The notes: a model not told the origin generated them from the letters alone. A stretch of DNA of 64,000 bases from Mycobacterium bohemicum DSM 44277 (GCF_001053185.1 NZ_CSTD01000001.1:924333-988332); one strand, 5' to 3'. Positions 26,147 through 36,089 are shown, counted from the stretch's first letter. Numbers and translations are program-made.

Positions 26147-26842
26147 GTGGCTCCAAAGGTGTTAGCCAACGGCCGCGGGCGCTGGCTGGCGGCGGCGGCC
26201 TCGGTCGCGGTGTCCGCCGCGATGCTCTATGCGCAAGCCACGGAGCCACCGCGCCGCGTGGAGGCGCGGCCGCCGTCCCCGGCCGTCGCGGCTCCCACCC
26301 CGGGCGCCGCTTCCCCATCACCCGGGCCCGGCGGCGGGCCGCACACCGCCACTTCGGCGGAGACGAACCTGTTGGCCGCCAGCGCCCCCGTCGCCGCTCA
26401 GCCGTTTCAGGTGGCCCTGCCCCCTGGCGTCGCCTCCGAGGACCGCCTGCAGGTCAAGACCATCTGGGCGGCCCGCGCCATCAGCGTGCTATTCCCCCAG
26501 ATCAAAACGATCTGGGGATACCGGCCGGACCCGCTGCCGTGGCACCCCAACGGCCTGGCGATTGACGTGATGATCCCGAATCACGACTCCCCCGAAGGCA
26601 TCGAGCTGGGCAACCAGATCGCCGGGTTCGCGTTGGCGAACGCGAAACTGTGGGGGATCAACCACGTGATCTGGCGCCAGAAGATCTACCCCGGCGTGGG
26701 CGCGGGGAGCTGGACGGCCGACTACGGCAACGAAACCCAGAACCATTACGACCACGTCCACATCGCCACCAATGGTGGCGGCTACCCCACCGGGCGCGAG
26801 GTTTACTACATCGGGTCAATGACCCCCGCACCGGCGAACTGA
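26147..26842 (+). CDS. Exported mycobacterial protein with ARB_07466-like C-terminal domain
   Basis: The 231-residue protein starts at a GTG with an N-terminal signal or anchor ([20 protein letters not shown]), then a Pro/Ala-rich linker of about 60 residues, then a compact domain. That domain contains [38 protein letters not shown] and [18 protein letters not shown]. The H...D...DHVH arrangement resembles zinc-binding D-Ala-D-Ala peptidase-like folds (HxxGxAxD and DHVH). It probably acts on the cell wall, but catalytic activity is unproven. GTG is chosen because it places the signal at the terminus. Confidence 0.78.
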   Translation: MAPKVLANGRGRWLAAAASVAVSAAMLYAQATEPPRRVEARPPSPAVAAPTPGAASPSPGPGGGPHTATSAETNLLAASAPVAAQPFQVALPPGVASEDRLQVKTIWAARAISVLFPQIKTIWGYRPDPLPWHPNGLAIDVMIPNHDSPEGIELGNQIAGFALANAKLWGINHVIWRQKIYPGVGAGSWTADYGNETQNHYDHVHIATNGGGYPTGREVYYIGSMTPAPAN

Positions 26843-27035
26843 CCGGGAAGCGCGACGCGCCGCCGTCGCCAATCGCTCCGGCCGGCAGCCGTATCCCTTC
26901 CCTGTGAAGCTGATCCACAGCGCCTTGATGCCCTTCCCCGGATGCGCGCGGCGTGCTGGCGTGCATGAATGGGGGGGCGCCCACTACGGTCGCGTTCGCC
27001 GTCAGCCGGCGGATCGCCAAGCGAAGGAGCATCTC

Positions 27036-28472
27036 GTGCCCGACCAGACGCCCGACGACATCTTCAAACTGGTCAAGGACGAGGGCATCGAGTATGTCGA
27101 CGTCCGCTTCTGTGATCTGCCGGGAACCATGCAGCACTTCACCATTCCGGTCTACGTCTTCGACGAGAACGTGTTCGAGGACGGCTTGGCATTCGACGGC
27201 TCGTCGATCCGCGGGTTCCAATCGATCCACGAGTCCGACATGCTGCTGCTGCCCGACCCCGAAACGGCGGTCATCGACCCGTTCCGGGCCGCCAAGACGC
27301 TGAACGTGAACTTCTTCGTGCACGACCCGTTCACGCTCGAGTTGTACTCACGCGACCCGCGCAACGTCGCCCGCAAGGCCGAGAATTATCTGGTCAGCTC
27401 CGGGATCGCCGACGCCGCCTACTTCGGCCCGGAAGCCGAGTTCTACATCTTCGACTCGGTGAGCTTCGACTCGCGCATCAACGGCTCGTTCTACGAGGTG
27501 GACGCGACGTCGGGGTGGTGGAACACCGGCGAGCCCAACGAGAACGACGGGACCCCGAACCGCGGCTACAAGGTCCGGCCCAAGGGCGGCTACTTTCCGG
27601 TGGCGCCCACCGACCACTACGTGGACCTGCGCGACGAGATGCTGACCCACCTGACCAACGCGGGCTTCGTCCTGGAGAAGGGCCACCACGAGGTGGGCAG
27701 CGGCGGCCAGGCCGAGATCAACTACAAGTTCAACACTCTGCTGCACGCGGCCGACGACCATCAGATGTACAAGTACATCGTCAAGCAGACCGCCTGGCAG
27801 GCCGGCAAGAGCGTCACCTTCATGCCCAAGCCGTTGTTCGGCGACAACGGCTCCGGAATGCACTGTCACCAGTCGCTGTGGAAGGACGGTGTCCCGCTGA
27901 TGTACGACGACAGCGGATACGCCGGCCTGTCGGACACCGCCCGCCATTACATAGGCGGCCTGCTCTACCACGCGCCCTCGCTGCTGGCGTTCACCAACCC
28001 CACGGTGAACTCCTACAAGCGCCTGGTTCCCGGCTACGAGGCGCCGATCAACCTGGTGTACAGCCAGCGCAATCGTTCCGCGTGCGTGCGCATTCCGATC
28101 ACCGGCAACAACCCCAAGACCAAGCGGCTGGAGTTCCGTTGCCCCGACTCCTCCGGCAACCCCTACCTGTCGTTCGCGGCCCAGTTGATGGCCGGCCTCG
28201 ACGGCATCAAGCACCGGATCGAGCCGCCTCCCCCCATCGACAAGGACCTCTACGAGTTGCCCCCCGAGGAGGCCGCGGACATCCCCCAGGCGCCCACCCA
28301 ATTGGCGGCCGTGATCGACCGGCTGGAGCAGGACAGCGAATACCTCACGGTTGGGGGCGTTTTCACCCCGGACCTGATCGAGTCGTGGATCAGCTACAAG
28401 CGCGATTACGAGATCGCGCCGTTCAATCTGCGGCCGACCCCCTACGAGTTCGCGCTCTACTACGACGTGTGA
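27036..28472 (+). CDS. Type I glutamine synthetase (GlnA1-like paralogue)
   Basis: The 478-residue protein is the same length as M. tuberculosis GlnA1 and very similar from memory: DDVFKL-like start, [70 protein letters not shown] and [15 protein letters not shown], which holds the adenylylation Tyr. The start is a GTG with AAGGAG at good distance. It makes glutamine from glutamate, ammonia and ATP. The main glnA1 normally lies beside glnA2/glnE; here it stands alone beside other glutamine-linked genes, so I think it is a second copy. Confidence 0.93.
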   Translation: MPDQTPDDIFKLVKDEGIEYVDVRFCDLPGTMQHFTIPVYVFDENVFEDGLAFDGSSIRGFQSIHESDMLLLPDPETAVIDPFRAAKTLNVNFFVHDPFTLELYSRDPRNVARKAENYLVSSGIADAAYFGPEAEFYIFDSVSFDSRINGSFYEVDATSGWWNTGEPNENDGTPNRGYKVRPKGGYFPVAPTDHYVDLRDEMLTHLTNAGFVLEKGHHEVGSGGQAEINYKFNTLLHAADDHQMYKYIVKQTAWQAGKSVTFMPKPLFGDNGSGMHCHQSLWKDGVPLMYDDSGYAGLSDTARHYIGGLLYHAPSLLAFTNPTVNSYKRLVPGYEAPINLVYSQRNRSACVRIPITGNNPKTKRLEFRCPDSSGNPYLSFAAQLMAGLDGIKHRIEPPPPIDKDLYELPPEEAADIPQAPTQLAAVIDRLEQDSEYLTVGGVFTPDLIESWISYKRDYEIAPFNLRPTPYEFALYYDV

Positions 28473-28478
28473 AAGCGC

Positions 28479-28745
28479 CTATCCCGACGCCGGGCCCTCG
28501 ACCGGACACATGAACTTGTCCGCGAACCTCGCACACGCCGGCGGCAGCGGCTGATCCGGCCCATAACCGTTGGCGCCGTAGGGCACCACGTGCACCCACC
28601 CACGATCCAGGCACATGAACACGTCACCGCCCGGGCCGCCGGGGCTGACCGTGCCGTTGACGCACGGATCGGCGCGCGCCACCCCCGGGACGCCGAGAAG
28701 CACCGAGACGATCACGGAGGCCACCGTGACGACGACCGCCCTCAT
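28479..28745 (-). CDS. Small secreted mycobacterial protein
   Basis: The 88-residue protein has a clear signal peptide (MRAVVVTVASVIVSVLLGVPGVARA, cleavage after ARA) and a mature part of about 63 residues with four Cys (DPCVNG, FMCLDRG, PACARF, KFMCPV), which likely form two disulfides. It ends 6 nt after the stop of the convergent glutamine synthetase. No known function. Confidence 0.75.
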   Translation of the reverse strand: MRAVVVTVASVIVSVLLGVPGVARADPCVNGTVSPGGPGGDVFMCLDRGWVHVVPYGANGYGPDQPLPPACARFADKFMCPVEGPASG

Positions 28746-28901
28746 ACGGGTCGATGGTAGTCCGAAGCCGAGCGTCCGAGTGCGAGGCCCGTGCCCTCGC
28801 GGCGGGACACCGTCGCGGATGGCGATGCAAGGATCGATCAACCCTGCGAGCGCCCGGTCGCCCAACAGAAAACCGAGCGTCCTCGGCAATCAGCGCGCCC
28901 T

Positions 28902-30281
28902 TTAGGTAGCAGCCGTGCTGTCGGCGCGTAGATCGCCGATATGTTTCTTGTAGTTCTCTCGCTCCCGCCATGCTGCGCCCATTCCCGCGAGCATTTGTGG
29001 TGGCATGGCCTCCATGGGGACGACGACGTCTTGTTCGGCGGGCCATTCGGGCAGCAGTTGCGGGTGGTAGCCCTGCGGGTAGTACTCGGCCGGCGGGACC
29101 TCTTGCTCCCGGACGAAGGCCTCCTGGATCTCGGCCCGCGTTGTCGTGGGCATCGGGATGACGAGTTGCCCGGTGTCGAAGTCGAACTGGGGAGCGCGAA
29201 CATTGGGATAGGCGGGCAGGACACCTTCGCGCACCCAGATGTCATCTTTCGTCACGTTGACCACGACCCCGTCGGGCGCCCCGAAATGGAACGGCCCCTT
29301 CCAGTGATGACGAATCTCAACGGTGGTCTCCTCATTCAAGTAGGGGTCGAACGGCATATGGCAGGTCATGAACAGCCGGGGATTGGCGCGCTTGGCCAAG
29401 TAGCCTGCGGCATAGGCGGGAGTGTGGTGGGTGTCGAGGGTGTAGCGCCCCAAAAACGGCGGCACGCCCTGCACGCCGGAGCTGATCGCGCACAGTTCGG
29501 CTTGGGTCTCGGTGATGTAAACGTCGGCCCCGGATGCATATTCGGCGTCGAGGAGTGACGGACGACCATCCCCGGTCCAGACCACGGAGAGCCCTTTCCA
29601 GTCCAGCCGATAACCCGAGGCACCGTCCTTGGCGTGTGAGCGCTGCCAGTGGATGACCCGGACACCGTTCTCCTCGTAGACGACGCCTCCGTTGTCGCGG
29701 AAGTCGAACTCCGTCACCTCGATGTCGTGGCCGCGGCCGACCGGGAAGACCGAGAACGCATCCAGGTGCCAGGCCAACATCTGCTTCATTCCCTCGACCA
29801 TGTGCGCGGTACCGAATCGAGGGGTGCGGCCCGAAGGGCCGAACACTCGCAGCGGCTTGTGCCAGCGCCCGGCCCAACCGCCGAACATGTAGAGGTAAGG
29901 CAATGCGCCGAAGTGGTCGACGTGCAGGTGGGTGATGAAGATCTTGTCCAGTTGATTCATCGCCAGTCCGGCGGCGTTGTAGTTGGCGATGGAGCCCTCG
30001 CCGAGGTCGAAAACGAATTTGTCGCCGTTGCCGAGCTCGACGAAGATCGAGGTGTTCATCTGGCCCGGTCGGATCATCGGCGCACTGCCCATGAACGTGA
30101 TCCGCATTTCGTCGGGGCCCACCTGCTCGGTCCGCGGGAACCAGTTAGCCGCGCTCACCAGCCCTGGGGTCGGGCTGATGCCCTCGAATAGCAGCCCTTC
30201 CTTCCATCGACCCAGTGGGACGCCCTCGGTCAAGACTCGTTGCAACACCGCGTGCGAACTCGGCTCACGCTGACCGGGCAT
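28902..30281 (-). CDS. MBL-fold metallo-hydrolase
   Basis: The 459-residue protein has the metallo-beta-lactamase signature THLHVDHFGALPYLYMFGG, giving the HxHxDH zinc site. Further residues fit: HWQRSHAKDGASGYRLDW, WTGDGRPSLLDAEYASGADVYITETQ with the bridging Asp, and TPAYAAGYLAKRANPRLFMTCHMPFDPY. It is longer than lactonases and RNase Z. NCBI-style naming would place it near the guanitoxin-cluster hydrolase GntH, but that is a name from memory and I do not claim the reaction. ATG 30281 begins MPGQREPSSHAV. It follows a COG0523 GTPase gene on the same strand, 210 bp downstream. Confidence 0.85.
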   Translation of the reverse strand: MPGQREPSSHAVLQRVLTEGVPLGRWKEGLLFEGISPTPGLVSAANWFPRTEQVGPDEMRITFMGSAPMIRPGQMNTSIFVELGNGDKFVFDLGEGSIANYNAAGLAMNQLDKIFITHLHVDHFGALPYLYMFGGWAGRWHKPLRVFGPSGRTPRFGTAHMVEGMKQMLAWHLDAFSVFPVGRGHDIEVTEFDFRDNGGVVYEENGVRVIHWQRSHAKDGASGYRLDWKGLSVVWTGDGRPSLLDAEYASGADVYITETQAELCAISSGVQGVPPFLGRYTLDTHHTPAYAAGYLAKRANPRLFMTCHMPFDPYLNEETTVEIRHHWKGPFHFGAPDGVVVNVTKDDIWVREGVLPAYPNVRAPQFDFDTGQLVIPMPTTTRAEIQEAFVREQEVPPAEYYPQGYHPQLLPEWPAEQDVVVPMEAMPPQMLAGMGAAWRERENYKKHIGDLRADSTAAT

Positions 30282-30491
30282 AGGTCGTCCCTTCGTCCGG
30301 CCGGATTCAAGGTCAGCCGAACGAAGGCGGCGATCCACCGGCACCAACAGCACCCGAGGCTACGCCTGGAACCCGGTCAAACATCGCACAACCGGCGATC
30401 GGATGGGTCAAGCACGGCAACCGCGCGTTCCTGGCGGCCCCGCCGAGGTAGCCGGGACACGTTGCCGCTGCCGGCGGAATCGTTGGTCGCC

Positions 30492-31499
30492 TCAGCAGGC
30501 GTCGAGCGCGGCGTCGACGACCCTGCGTTCGATTGCGCGATCAGCAATGATCACCAGCCGCGAGACCCGCTCTTCGATTCCCCATTCGTCGAACGGCGTG
30601 ATTTCACCGCGCATGCCGACCGCCTGCACCAATACCCGCTGCTGCGGATGCTCGCTTGCATGGATGAAACCCTTGATGCGATACACCGAGGCGGGGAGAT
30701 GCGCGATGCAGTTGGACAGGGTTCCCTCGTTAAAGGGTCGCTCTCGTTGATACACCCAGCTGACGAACCGGCTTCGATGCGCATGGTCGATCGCGTCGTG
30801 GCTGCTGATCGGGCTCTCGGGTCGAGCCCCGAGCAGTACAGACATCGGCACGTCGGCCCGCACCGTCTCGATGAACCGAACGCCGTTGAGGCGCTCGCAC
30901 ACGAAGGCGCGGACGGCGGCAACCCGTTGTCGGTCAGCTAGGTCAATCTTGTTGAGCAGAACCAGATCTGAGCATCCCAGCTGGCCATAGATCAGGTCGG
31001 CGGTCGCGGGATCGGCGACCTTATCGGGTAACTGCTCGGCATCGACCACTGCGACGATCCCGTCCAGCCGAACCCGGCCCCGACGGGCCGCATCGACAAA
31101 CGTACTAGCGATGGTCAACGGCTGGGCCACCCCGCTCGCCTCCAACAGGATGGCGTCGATGTCAGATTCCGATTGCATCAACAGGTCGATGGCCGCCAAG
31201 AGATCGTCGCGCACCTCGCAGCACACGCATCCGTTCGCCAGACTGATTTTTTTAGCAGCCAGCCCGACGATGAGCTCACCGTCAACGTCGATATCTCCAA
31301 AGTCGTTGACGAGTACCGCGATTCGAAGGCCGTGGGCCTCGGACAGGATGCGATTGATCAGCGTCGTCTTGCCCGCACCCAGGAATCCGGTCAGCACCGT
31401 GACCGGAGTCCGGTCACCACTACTGTCCGCGGACGGCGCGCCGAGTAGTCGCTCGAGCTCGTCGTCGCGGGTGTTGTCCTGATCCACTGGTCGAATCAC
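30492..31499 (-). CDS. COG0523 (CobW/P47K-type) GTPase, candidate metallochaperone
   Basis: The 335-residue G3E-family GTPase has Walker A GFLGAGKTT at 38-46, the metal-binding CxCC motif as CVCC at 91-94, the NKID guanine motif, and a CobW C-terminal domain (YRIKGFIHASEHPQQRVLVQAVG). Members load metal into client enzymes or manage Zn, Co or Ni under starvation. GTG 31499 is used; another GTG 12 nt downstream is possible. It lies upstream of an MBL hydrolase, a zinc-type enzyme, on the same strand. No Zur-box-like sequence was seen upstream. Confidence 0.88.
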   Translation of the reverse strand: MIRPVDQDNTRDDELERLLGAPSADSSGDRTPVTVLTGFLGAGKTTLINRILSEAHGLRIAVLVNDFGDIDVDGELIVGLAAKKISLANGCVCCEVRDDLLAAIDLLMQSESDIDAILLEASGVAQPLTIASTFVDAARRGRVRLDGIVAVVDAEQLPDKVADPATADLIYGQLGCSDLVLLNKIDLADRQRVAAVRAFVCERLNGVRFIETVRADVPMSVLLGARPESPISSHDAIDHAHRSRFVSWVYQRERPFNEGTLSNCIAHLPASVYRIKGFIHASEHPQQRVLVQAVGMRGEITPFDEWGIEERVSRLVIIADRAIERRVVDAALDAC

Positions 31500-31580
31500 C
31501 TCTATTGCGTAGCTTCACACACACGCACGTTTCGCGGCCAAAAACTGCCCGCCCGGTTTTAAGCTGCACAATCCGTGCCC

Positions 31581-33461
31581 TCATCCGTCGACGTCGGGCG
31601 CCCACTTCGGTGGACGCACGTCGGGGCGGTGCGAACGCGCCGCGGCCAGCGTCGCCGCGCGCTCGCCGTTCATCGCTGTCGCCGGCGGGGGCTGACCTTT
31701 GCGCAGCGTCGCGATCAGCTCCCGGTAGGGGCCGATGAGATAGACGGTGTCGCCGGCTTTCAGGAGGGCGTCGCGGCGCGGGCGTAGCCTGATCGGCCCC
31801 TCCGGTCGAATGATCGCGATGACCCGGGTTTGGGTGGACAAGTCCAGCATCCGCAGCCCGTCGAGCTCGCTGCCCGCCGCCACGAGCATTCCCCCGACCA
31901 TGAACGAGCGCTGCCCCACCCAGAACGTCCCCAGCACGTTCAAGCCCATCGCCGCGCCGATGAACCACGGAGCCGCCAGGTCGACGATCGAGCGCACGTT
32001 TTGGAAGCCGAACCGCTGATTGATCGCCGCGCCCAACGCGCGGCCCTGGACGCGCATGACGATCGGCACCTTGGTGTCGGATCCCAAGATCTCCAGCAGC
32101 ACGATGCCGGTCTCGATGTTCTCCATGTCGTCGTTGGTCACGACGGCCACCCCGCGGGCGCGCTCGACGTGCGCCGCCTCCAGCGTCTGGCGCATCGTGG
32201 AATCCCCGAAGATCACCGGCACGTCGAGTTCGGCCGCCGTCGACAGGAACCGGTTGTTCTCGTCCTGCTCGATGACGAGTACGTCGTATCCCGCCGCGGT
32301 GAGGTCGCTCACCACCCGGATCCCGACCGAGCCCAGGCCGACGACGACGACGTGGCCGCGCATGTGCCGCGCGCGCCGCAGTCCGGCCAGTTGGACGAAG
32401 CGGCGCGACAACAGCAGGTCGGCGAGGAAGGCCACGAGAATGGCGGTGACGATGACACCGCCGAACATCAATCCGACGGCGAACAAGCGCAGGGACGTGG
32501 ATTGCTGGCCGAAGCTGAAATCGCCGTAGCCCACCGTGGTGATCGTCTCGGAGGCGAAGTACAGGGCGTCGATCCATGACATCCGCGGACTCCGGTACCC
32601 GTAGTGGACCACCACCGTCGCGCCGAGCGTCAGCAGCAGCGCGAACGCCAACGCCGGGTAGAGCATCGGGTTCACGTCGTCGCGCATGGCCCGGGTCGCG
32701 TCGATGACGCGCCGGATCCGGGACTGGCGAGAGCGCGTGACGGTCGCGGGTGGCAGGTTGATCCCGCGGGCCTCCAGTTCATCCCTGACGCCGATCATCG
32801 AAGTCCAGTCGCCGCGGTAGACCCGCTGATCCCGGCCGGGGCATGGCACCACCTCGCCGGGCGCCGGCGAATTCTTGCCATGGACCACGGCCACCGGTGC
32901 CAGGTCGGCGTGGATATCGCGCAGCGTCCCATCGTGGGGTGCCTCGGACCCCCACACGACGAATTCGATTCCGGCCGTGTCGAACTGGTGCGTGTTGCGC
33001 GACAACACCGCCTCGACGATCGACGGGGTCGCGAGGTCCGCGACGTCCAGGACCGCGCCGGGCCCGTTGACGGCGCCCACCGCTTCGCGCAGCACGTCGT
33101 TGGCCAGACGAGCCACCACCCGCACGGTCGGGCTGTATTGGCGTGCCAGGAGGGCGATTTCGAGGTTCATCGCGTCGTTGGGCCCGGCGCAGACGACGGC
33201 GCGCGCGCGATGCACCCCGGCCGCGAGGAGCTCGGCCGCGGTGTTGACCTTGATGATCCGCGCGCCCGCGCCCCGCAATTCCTCGGCGATCGTCTTCGAC
33301 AGCGCGTCCTCACCGCAGACGATGATTTCACGATGAAACTGAAAGATCTCCCCCGCGTCACCGAAATCCGGTCGCGTCGTTTTCGCGGTTGAGCGACCGC
33401 GCGAGTCGGCAGGATCGATGATTTTGGCTTCATCACTCGGTCGTGGCTTCGTTTGCGGCAT
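31581..33461 (-). CDS. Potassium channel with N- and C-terminal RCK (TrkA-N) domains
   Basis: In this 626-residue protein an RCK/TrkA-N domain comes first (about 45-165, EIIVCGEDALSKTIAEELR). The pore region has TM1 around 268-286, the selectivity filter TVGYGD at 309-314 and TM2 around 322-350. A second RCK domain starts at about 369 (GHVVVVGLGSVGIRVVSDL), and a TrkA-C-like tail follows (DALLKAGDTVYLIGPYRELI). The layout is a K+ channel gated by two RCK domains. ATG 33461 gives the expected soluble N-terminus. It ends 81 bp before the COG0523 gene. Confidence 0.9.
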   Translation of the reverse strand: MPQTKPRPSDEAKIIDPADSRGRSTAKTTRPDFGDAGEIFQFHREIIVCGEDALSKTIAEELRGAGARIIKVNTAAELLAAGVHRARAVVCAGPNDAMNLEIALLARQYSPTVRVVARLANDVLREAVGAVNGPGAVLDVADLATPSIVEAVLSRNTHQFDTAGIEFVVWGSEAPHDGTLRDIHADLAPVAVVHGKNSPAPGEVVPCPGRDQRVYRGDWTSMIGVRDELEARGINLPPATVTRSRQSRIRRVIDATRAMRDDVNPMLYPALAFALLLTLGATVVVHYGYRSPRMSWIDALYFASETITTVGYGDFSFGQQSTSLRLFAVGLMFGGVIVTAILVAFLADLLLSRRFVQLAGLRRARHMRGHVVVVGLGSVGIRVVSDLTAAGYDVLVIEQDENNRFLSTAAELDVPVIFGDSTMRQTLEAAHVERARGVAVVTNDDMENIETGIVLLEILGSDTKVPIVMRVQGRALGAAINQRFGFQNVRSIVDLAAPWFIGAAMGLNVLGTFWVGQRSFMVGGMLVAAGSELDGLRMLDLSTQTRVIAIIRPEGPIRLRPRRDALLKAGDTVYLIGPYRELIATLRKGQPPPATAMNGERAATLAAARSHRPDVRPPKWAPDVDG

Positions 33462-33672
33462 AAAGACTCCGACCTCGGCTGACAGTTTGAGTTCACTGGT
33501 ACATACGACTATCGGCCACAATGTCGCAAAGTGCCACCGGAGCAGGGGCGAATGCGCAAGCCGCGCAAGCGGAGTCGCGAATGAGGCCGAAACAGGTTCG
33601 ACTCGAGTTCGCAACGCGGACGAAATAGTCGCGGCGTAGACACCGCCGCGCGGTGGGCGAATTCGGCCCCGG

Positions 33673-35316
33673 TTAGATGCCGAGTTCCTGGTCGATCTGC
33701 GGCCAGTACTGAGGACCGTCCGGAGTGAGGATGATCCAGTCGTGGATCTGACCGTTGGCCAGCACGAAGTTGATGGGGGCGCCGGCGGTGGCGGCATCTT
33801 TCATGAGGACCAGCGTGTCGGCCGAGAGGATGTCCATGTTCCCCGAATAGACGTAGGTCGTCGGGAGACCGGTGAGCGAGCCGTACAGCGGGCTGACCTC
33901 GGGGTTGGTGACGGGAAGATCGCCGGCCCACACCTTGCCGATCTGTTGCGCGGGCCCAACCGGCAGCAACGGATCCTGGACCAATGCGATGTTCGGGTTG
34001 GTCATCCCCAGGTCCAGCCATGGCGACAGCAGGACCATCGACCCCGCCACCTGCTCACCGTGGGTCACCTCGTATTCGGCGGCCGCCAATGCGAGGTTGC
34101 CACCGGCGGAGTCGCCGATCACGCTGACGTGGGGGGCGCCGTGGGCGGCGACTTCCGTATTGATGAGGCCGGCCACGGTGGGCACCACAGTGCCGGCGGT
34201 GCCTCCCTGCTGCAGCAAGGGGTAGATCGGCACCTCGATGGTCGCCCCGGTCTGGTAGGCCATCACCGTGTAGTCGAGCCAGTGGAAGAGGGAGGGCGAG
34301 AAGATGAACGCGCCGCCGTGGATGGCCACGACGTAGTTGCCGGACGGGTGGGCCGGCGTGATCTGTACGACGCTCATCCCGTTGTACGTGGTCTGCTGGA
34401 CCGTTTCGCCCAGCAGCAGCGTCAAGAGGTGTGGCGGGGAGTTGCTGAGAAACAGCGAGAACAACGGGTTGTTCCCGGTGAACAGCGAGAGAAATGGGGA
34501 ACTCGGCACCGAGAGTTGATTCTCGAGTCCGGGGAGCAGACCCAGGATTGGTTTGACGGGCAACAGCGCGGTTTCTTCGAGTCGTGTTGCCAACGACGGC
34601 GTTCCGGTGAAGGTGCCGCCCTGCGACGCCGTGAAGGGCGGGTTGGCCGGCGACCCGAAGATGTCGGCCAGGAGCGTGTTGGACACCAGTGTGAATTCGG
34701 CGCCCAGCGCCGTGGGGGCCTGCTGAATTTCCTGCCCGAGGGCGGCGAAACCATTCCCGAACGTCCGGGCCAATTGGCCCGGCAGTGCGGGCAGGTTTTC
34801 CAGCGCCTGCCCCCACTGCCCCAGCTGGGCGACCGTTGACGAGGCGCTGACGTGATACCCGCCCATCACCGCGACGTCGTGGGCCCACATCTGCTCGTAC
34901 TCGGCCTCGGCGGCGGCGATCGCCGGGGCGTTCTGACCGAAGAGGTTCGAGAGCACCAGCGACACCAGCTGGCCGCGATTGGCCGATATCAGTCCGGGGT
35001 CGACGATGGCGGCCAGAGCCGACTCGTAGGCGGTGGCCGCCGCCCGGGCCTGGGTCGCGGATTGTTCGGCTTGCGCGGCCGCGCCCTGCAGCCAGTCGAC
35101 GTACGGGGTGACCGCGTTCGTCATGGACGCCGACGCGGGGCCCTGCCAGGCCTGTCCCGCCAGGTCGGAGGTGACGGAGCGGAAGGTGGTCGCCGCCGAA
35201 CTGAGCTCACCGACGATGCCGTCCCAGGCCGCGGCCGCCTCCAGCATCGGTCGCGACCCCGGCCCGTCAAGCAGCAACACCGAATTGATCTCTGGCGGCC
35301 AGACCAGAAAGCTCAT
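33673..35316 (-). CDS. PPE-domain lipase/esterase (LipY type)
   Basis: The 547-residue protein starts with the PPE domain: WPPEINS at 6-12, the WxG motif at 57-59, and the helical region up to about 180. After a linker of about 140 residues comes an HSL-family alpha/beta hydrolase: HGGAF at 333-337 (oxyanion hole), GDSAGGN at 401-407 with Ser403, an Asp near 495-500 (NMDILSAD), and H525. A PPE rather than PE domain on LipY has been reported in M. marinum; the domain directs export by the ESX-5 system to the surface. It probably cleaves triacylglycerol or short esters outside the cell. No PE partner gene is adjacent. Confidence 0.9.
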   Translation of the reverse strand: MSFLVWPPEINSVLLLDGPGSRPMLEAAAAWDGIVGELSSAATTFRSVTSDLAGQAWQGPASASMTNAVTPYVDWLQGAAAQAEQSATQARAAATAYESALAAIVDPGLISANRGQLVSLVLSNLFGQNAPAIAAAEAEYEQMWAHDVAVMGGYHVSASSTVAQLGQWGQALENLPALPGQLARTFGNGFAALGQEIQQAPTALGAEFTLVSNTLLADIFGSPANPPFTASQGGTFTGTPSLATRLEETALLPVKPILGLLPGLENQLSVPSSPFLSLFTGNNPLFSLFLSNSPPHLLTLLLGETVQQTTYNGMSVVQITPAHPSGNYVVAIHGGAFIFSPSLFHWLDYTVMAYQTGATIEVPIYPLLQQGGTAGTVVPTVAGLINTEVAAHGAPHVSVIGDSAGGNLALAAAEYEVTHGEQVAGSMVLLSPWLDLGMTNPNIALVQDPLLPVGPAQQIGKVWAGDLPVTNPEVSPLYGSLTGLPTTYVYSGNMDILSADTLVLMKDAATAGAPINFVLANGQIHDWIILTPDGPQYWPQIDQELGI

Positions 35317-35497
35317 TACCGCTCCCCCTTGATCGGCGATTAAGCAGCCCTAGTCAGCAACGTACATCGTCAACGCCGCCGAGCAACACCGTCTCTCACT
35401 TGCCGCGCGCACCGCCGCGGCAAGGCGCGACGAGACCGCTCGGTTGTGTGACCGGCCCGGCCGCCCGTGACCCGGGCGCCGACCATCAAGGCCGCGG

Positions 35498-35890
35498 TCA
35501 GTCGGACTGCTCGGCAGACATCCATGTCGAGGTCGCGATCAGGTCGCCACGGTCCAGGGCGGCAGCACGGTGCTCGTGCACCTTGGCGTACTCCTCGGTG
35601 GTGACCATCTCCAGAAAGGCTGCCGGCGTGGGGTATTCGACGATCAGGATGGCATCCCACCAGGGCTGCTCGCCGTCGCCGATGACGACGCCCGGAGCGG
35701 TGCCGCCGTAGCGGATCTTGGCGCCGACGCGCTCGAGGTGGGGCGCGACTTCGGCCCCGTACTGCAGGTAGCGCTCCCGGCCGCCGGGCTTCTTGAACTG
35801 CAGCAGATTGACCATCACCACCGGGGCGTCGGCCGGTCGTGCGGCCAGCGCGGCGACCTGTTCGGGTGTGGTCTCGATCGTCGTGCTCAT
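35498..35890 (-). CDS. DUF1330 family protein
   Basis: The 130-residue protein has the DUF1330 dimeric ferredoxin-like fold pattern: APVVMVNLLQFKKPGGRERYLQYGAEVAPHLERVGAKI, GDGEQPWWDAILIVEYPTPAAFLEMVTTEEYAKVHEHRAAAL. Family members are small and of unknown role, often near oxidoreductases. ATG 35890 has GAGGAG 7 nt upstream. A tandem 11-bp repeat lies in its leader, and an AraC regulator gene is divergent. Confidence 0.85.
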   Translation of the reverse strand: MSTTIETTPEQVAALAARPADAPVVMVNLLQFKKPGGRERYLQYGAEVAPHLERVGAKIRYGGTAPGVVIGDGEQPWWDAILIVEYPTPAAFLEMVTTEEYAKVHEHRAAALDRGDLIATSTWMSAEQSD

Positions 35891-35902
35891 GAGAATCTCC
35901 TC

Positions 35903-35946
35903 GTCGTCGAGTGGTCGTCGAGTGGTCGTCGCGTGGTCGCCGAGTG
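35903..35946. repeat. Tandem 11-bp repeat, four units, in the DUF1330 promoter region
   Basis: Four units follow head to tail: GTCGTCGAGTG (35903-35913), the same (35914-35924), GTCGTCGCGTG (35925-35935) and GTCGCCGAGTG (35936-35946). It begins 13 bp upstream of the DUF1330 start codon. It could bind a regulator or vary in copy number. Confidence 0.75.
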
Positions 35947-36089
35947 CGGATGCCGTCACTTGGGTGCCGTGCGGCCGGCGGCTCTGCGACTTCACCATGC
36001 CCGTCAGACCCGTCCGTCGTCTTGACCGTCCGGGACAGTCTTTTTGCTTTTGAGGACACCGCTTCCTTGCGGGACTAGCATCCCGGAGC

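Noticed and set aside
31500..31580. Zur box upstream of the COG0523 gene
   Set aside because: No sequence near the mycobacterial Zur consensus was seen in the 81-bp gap.
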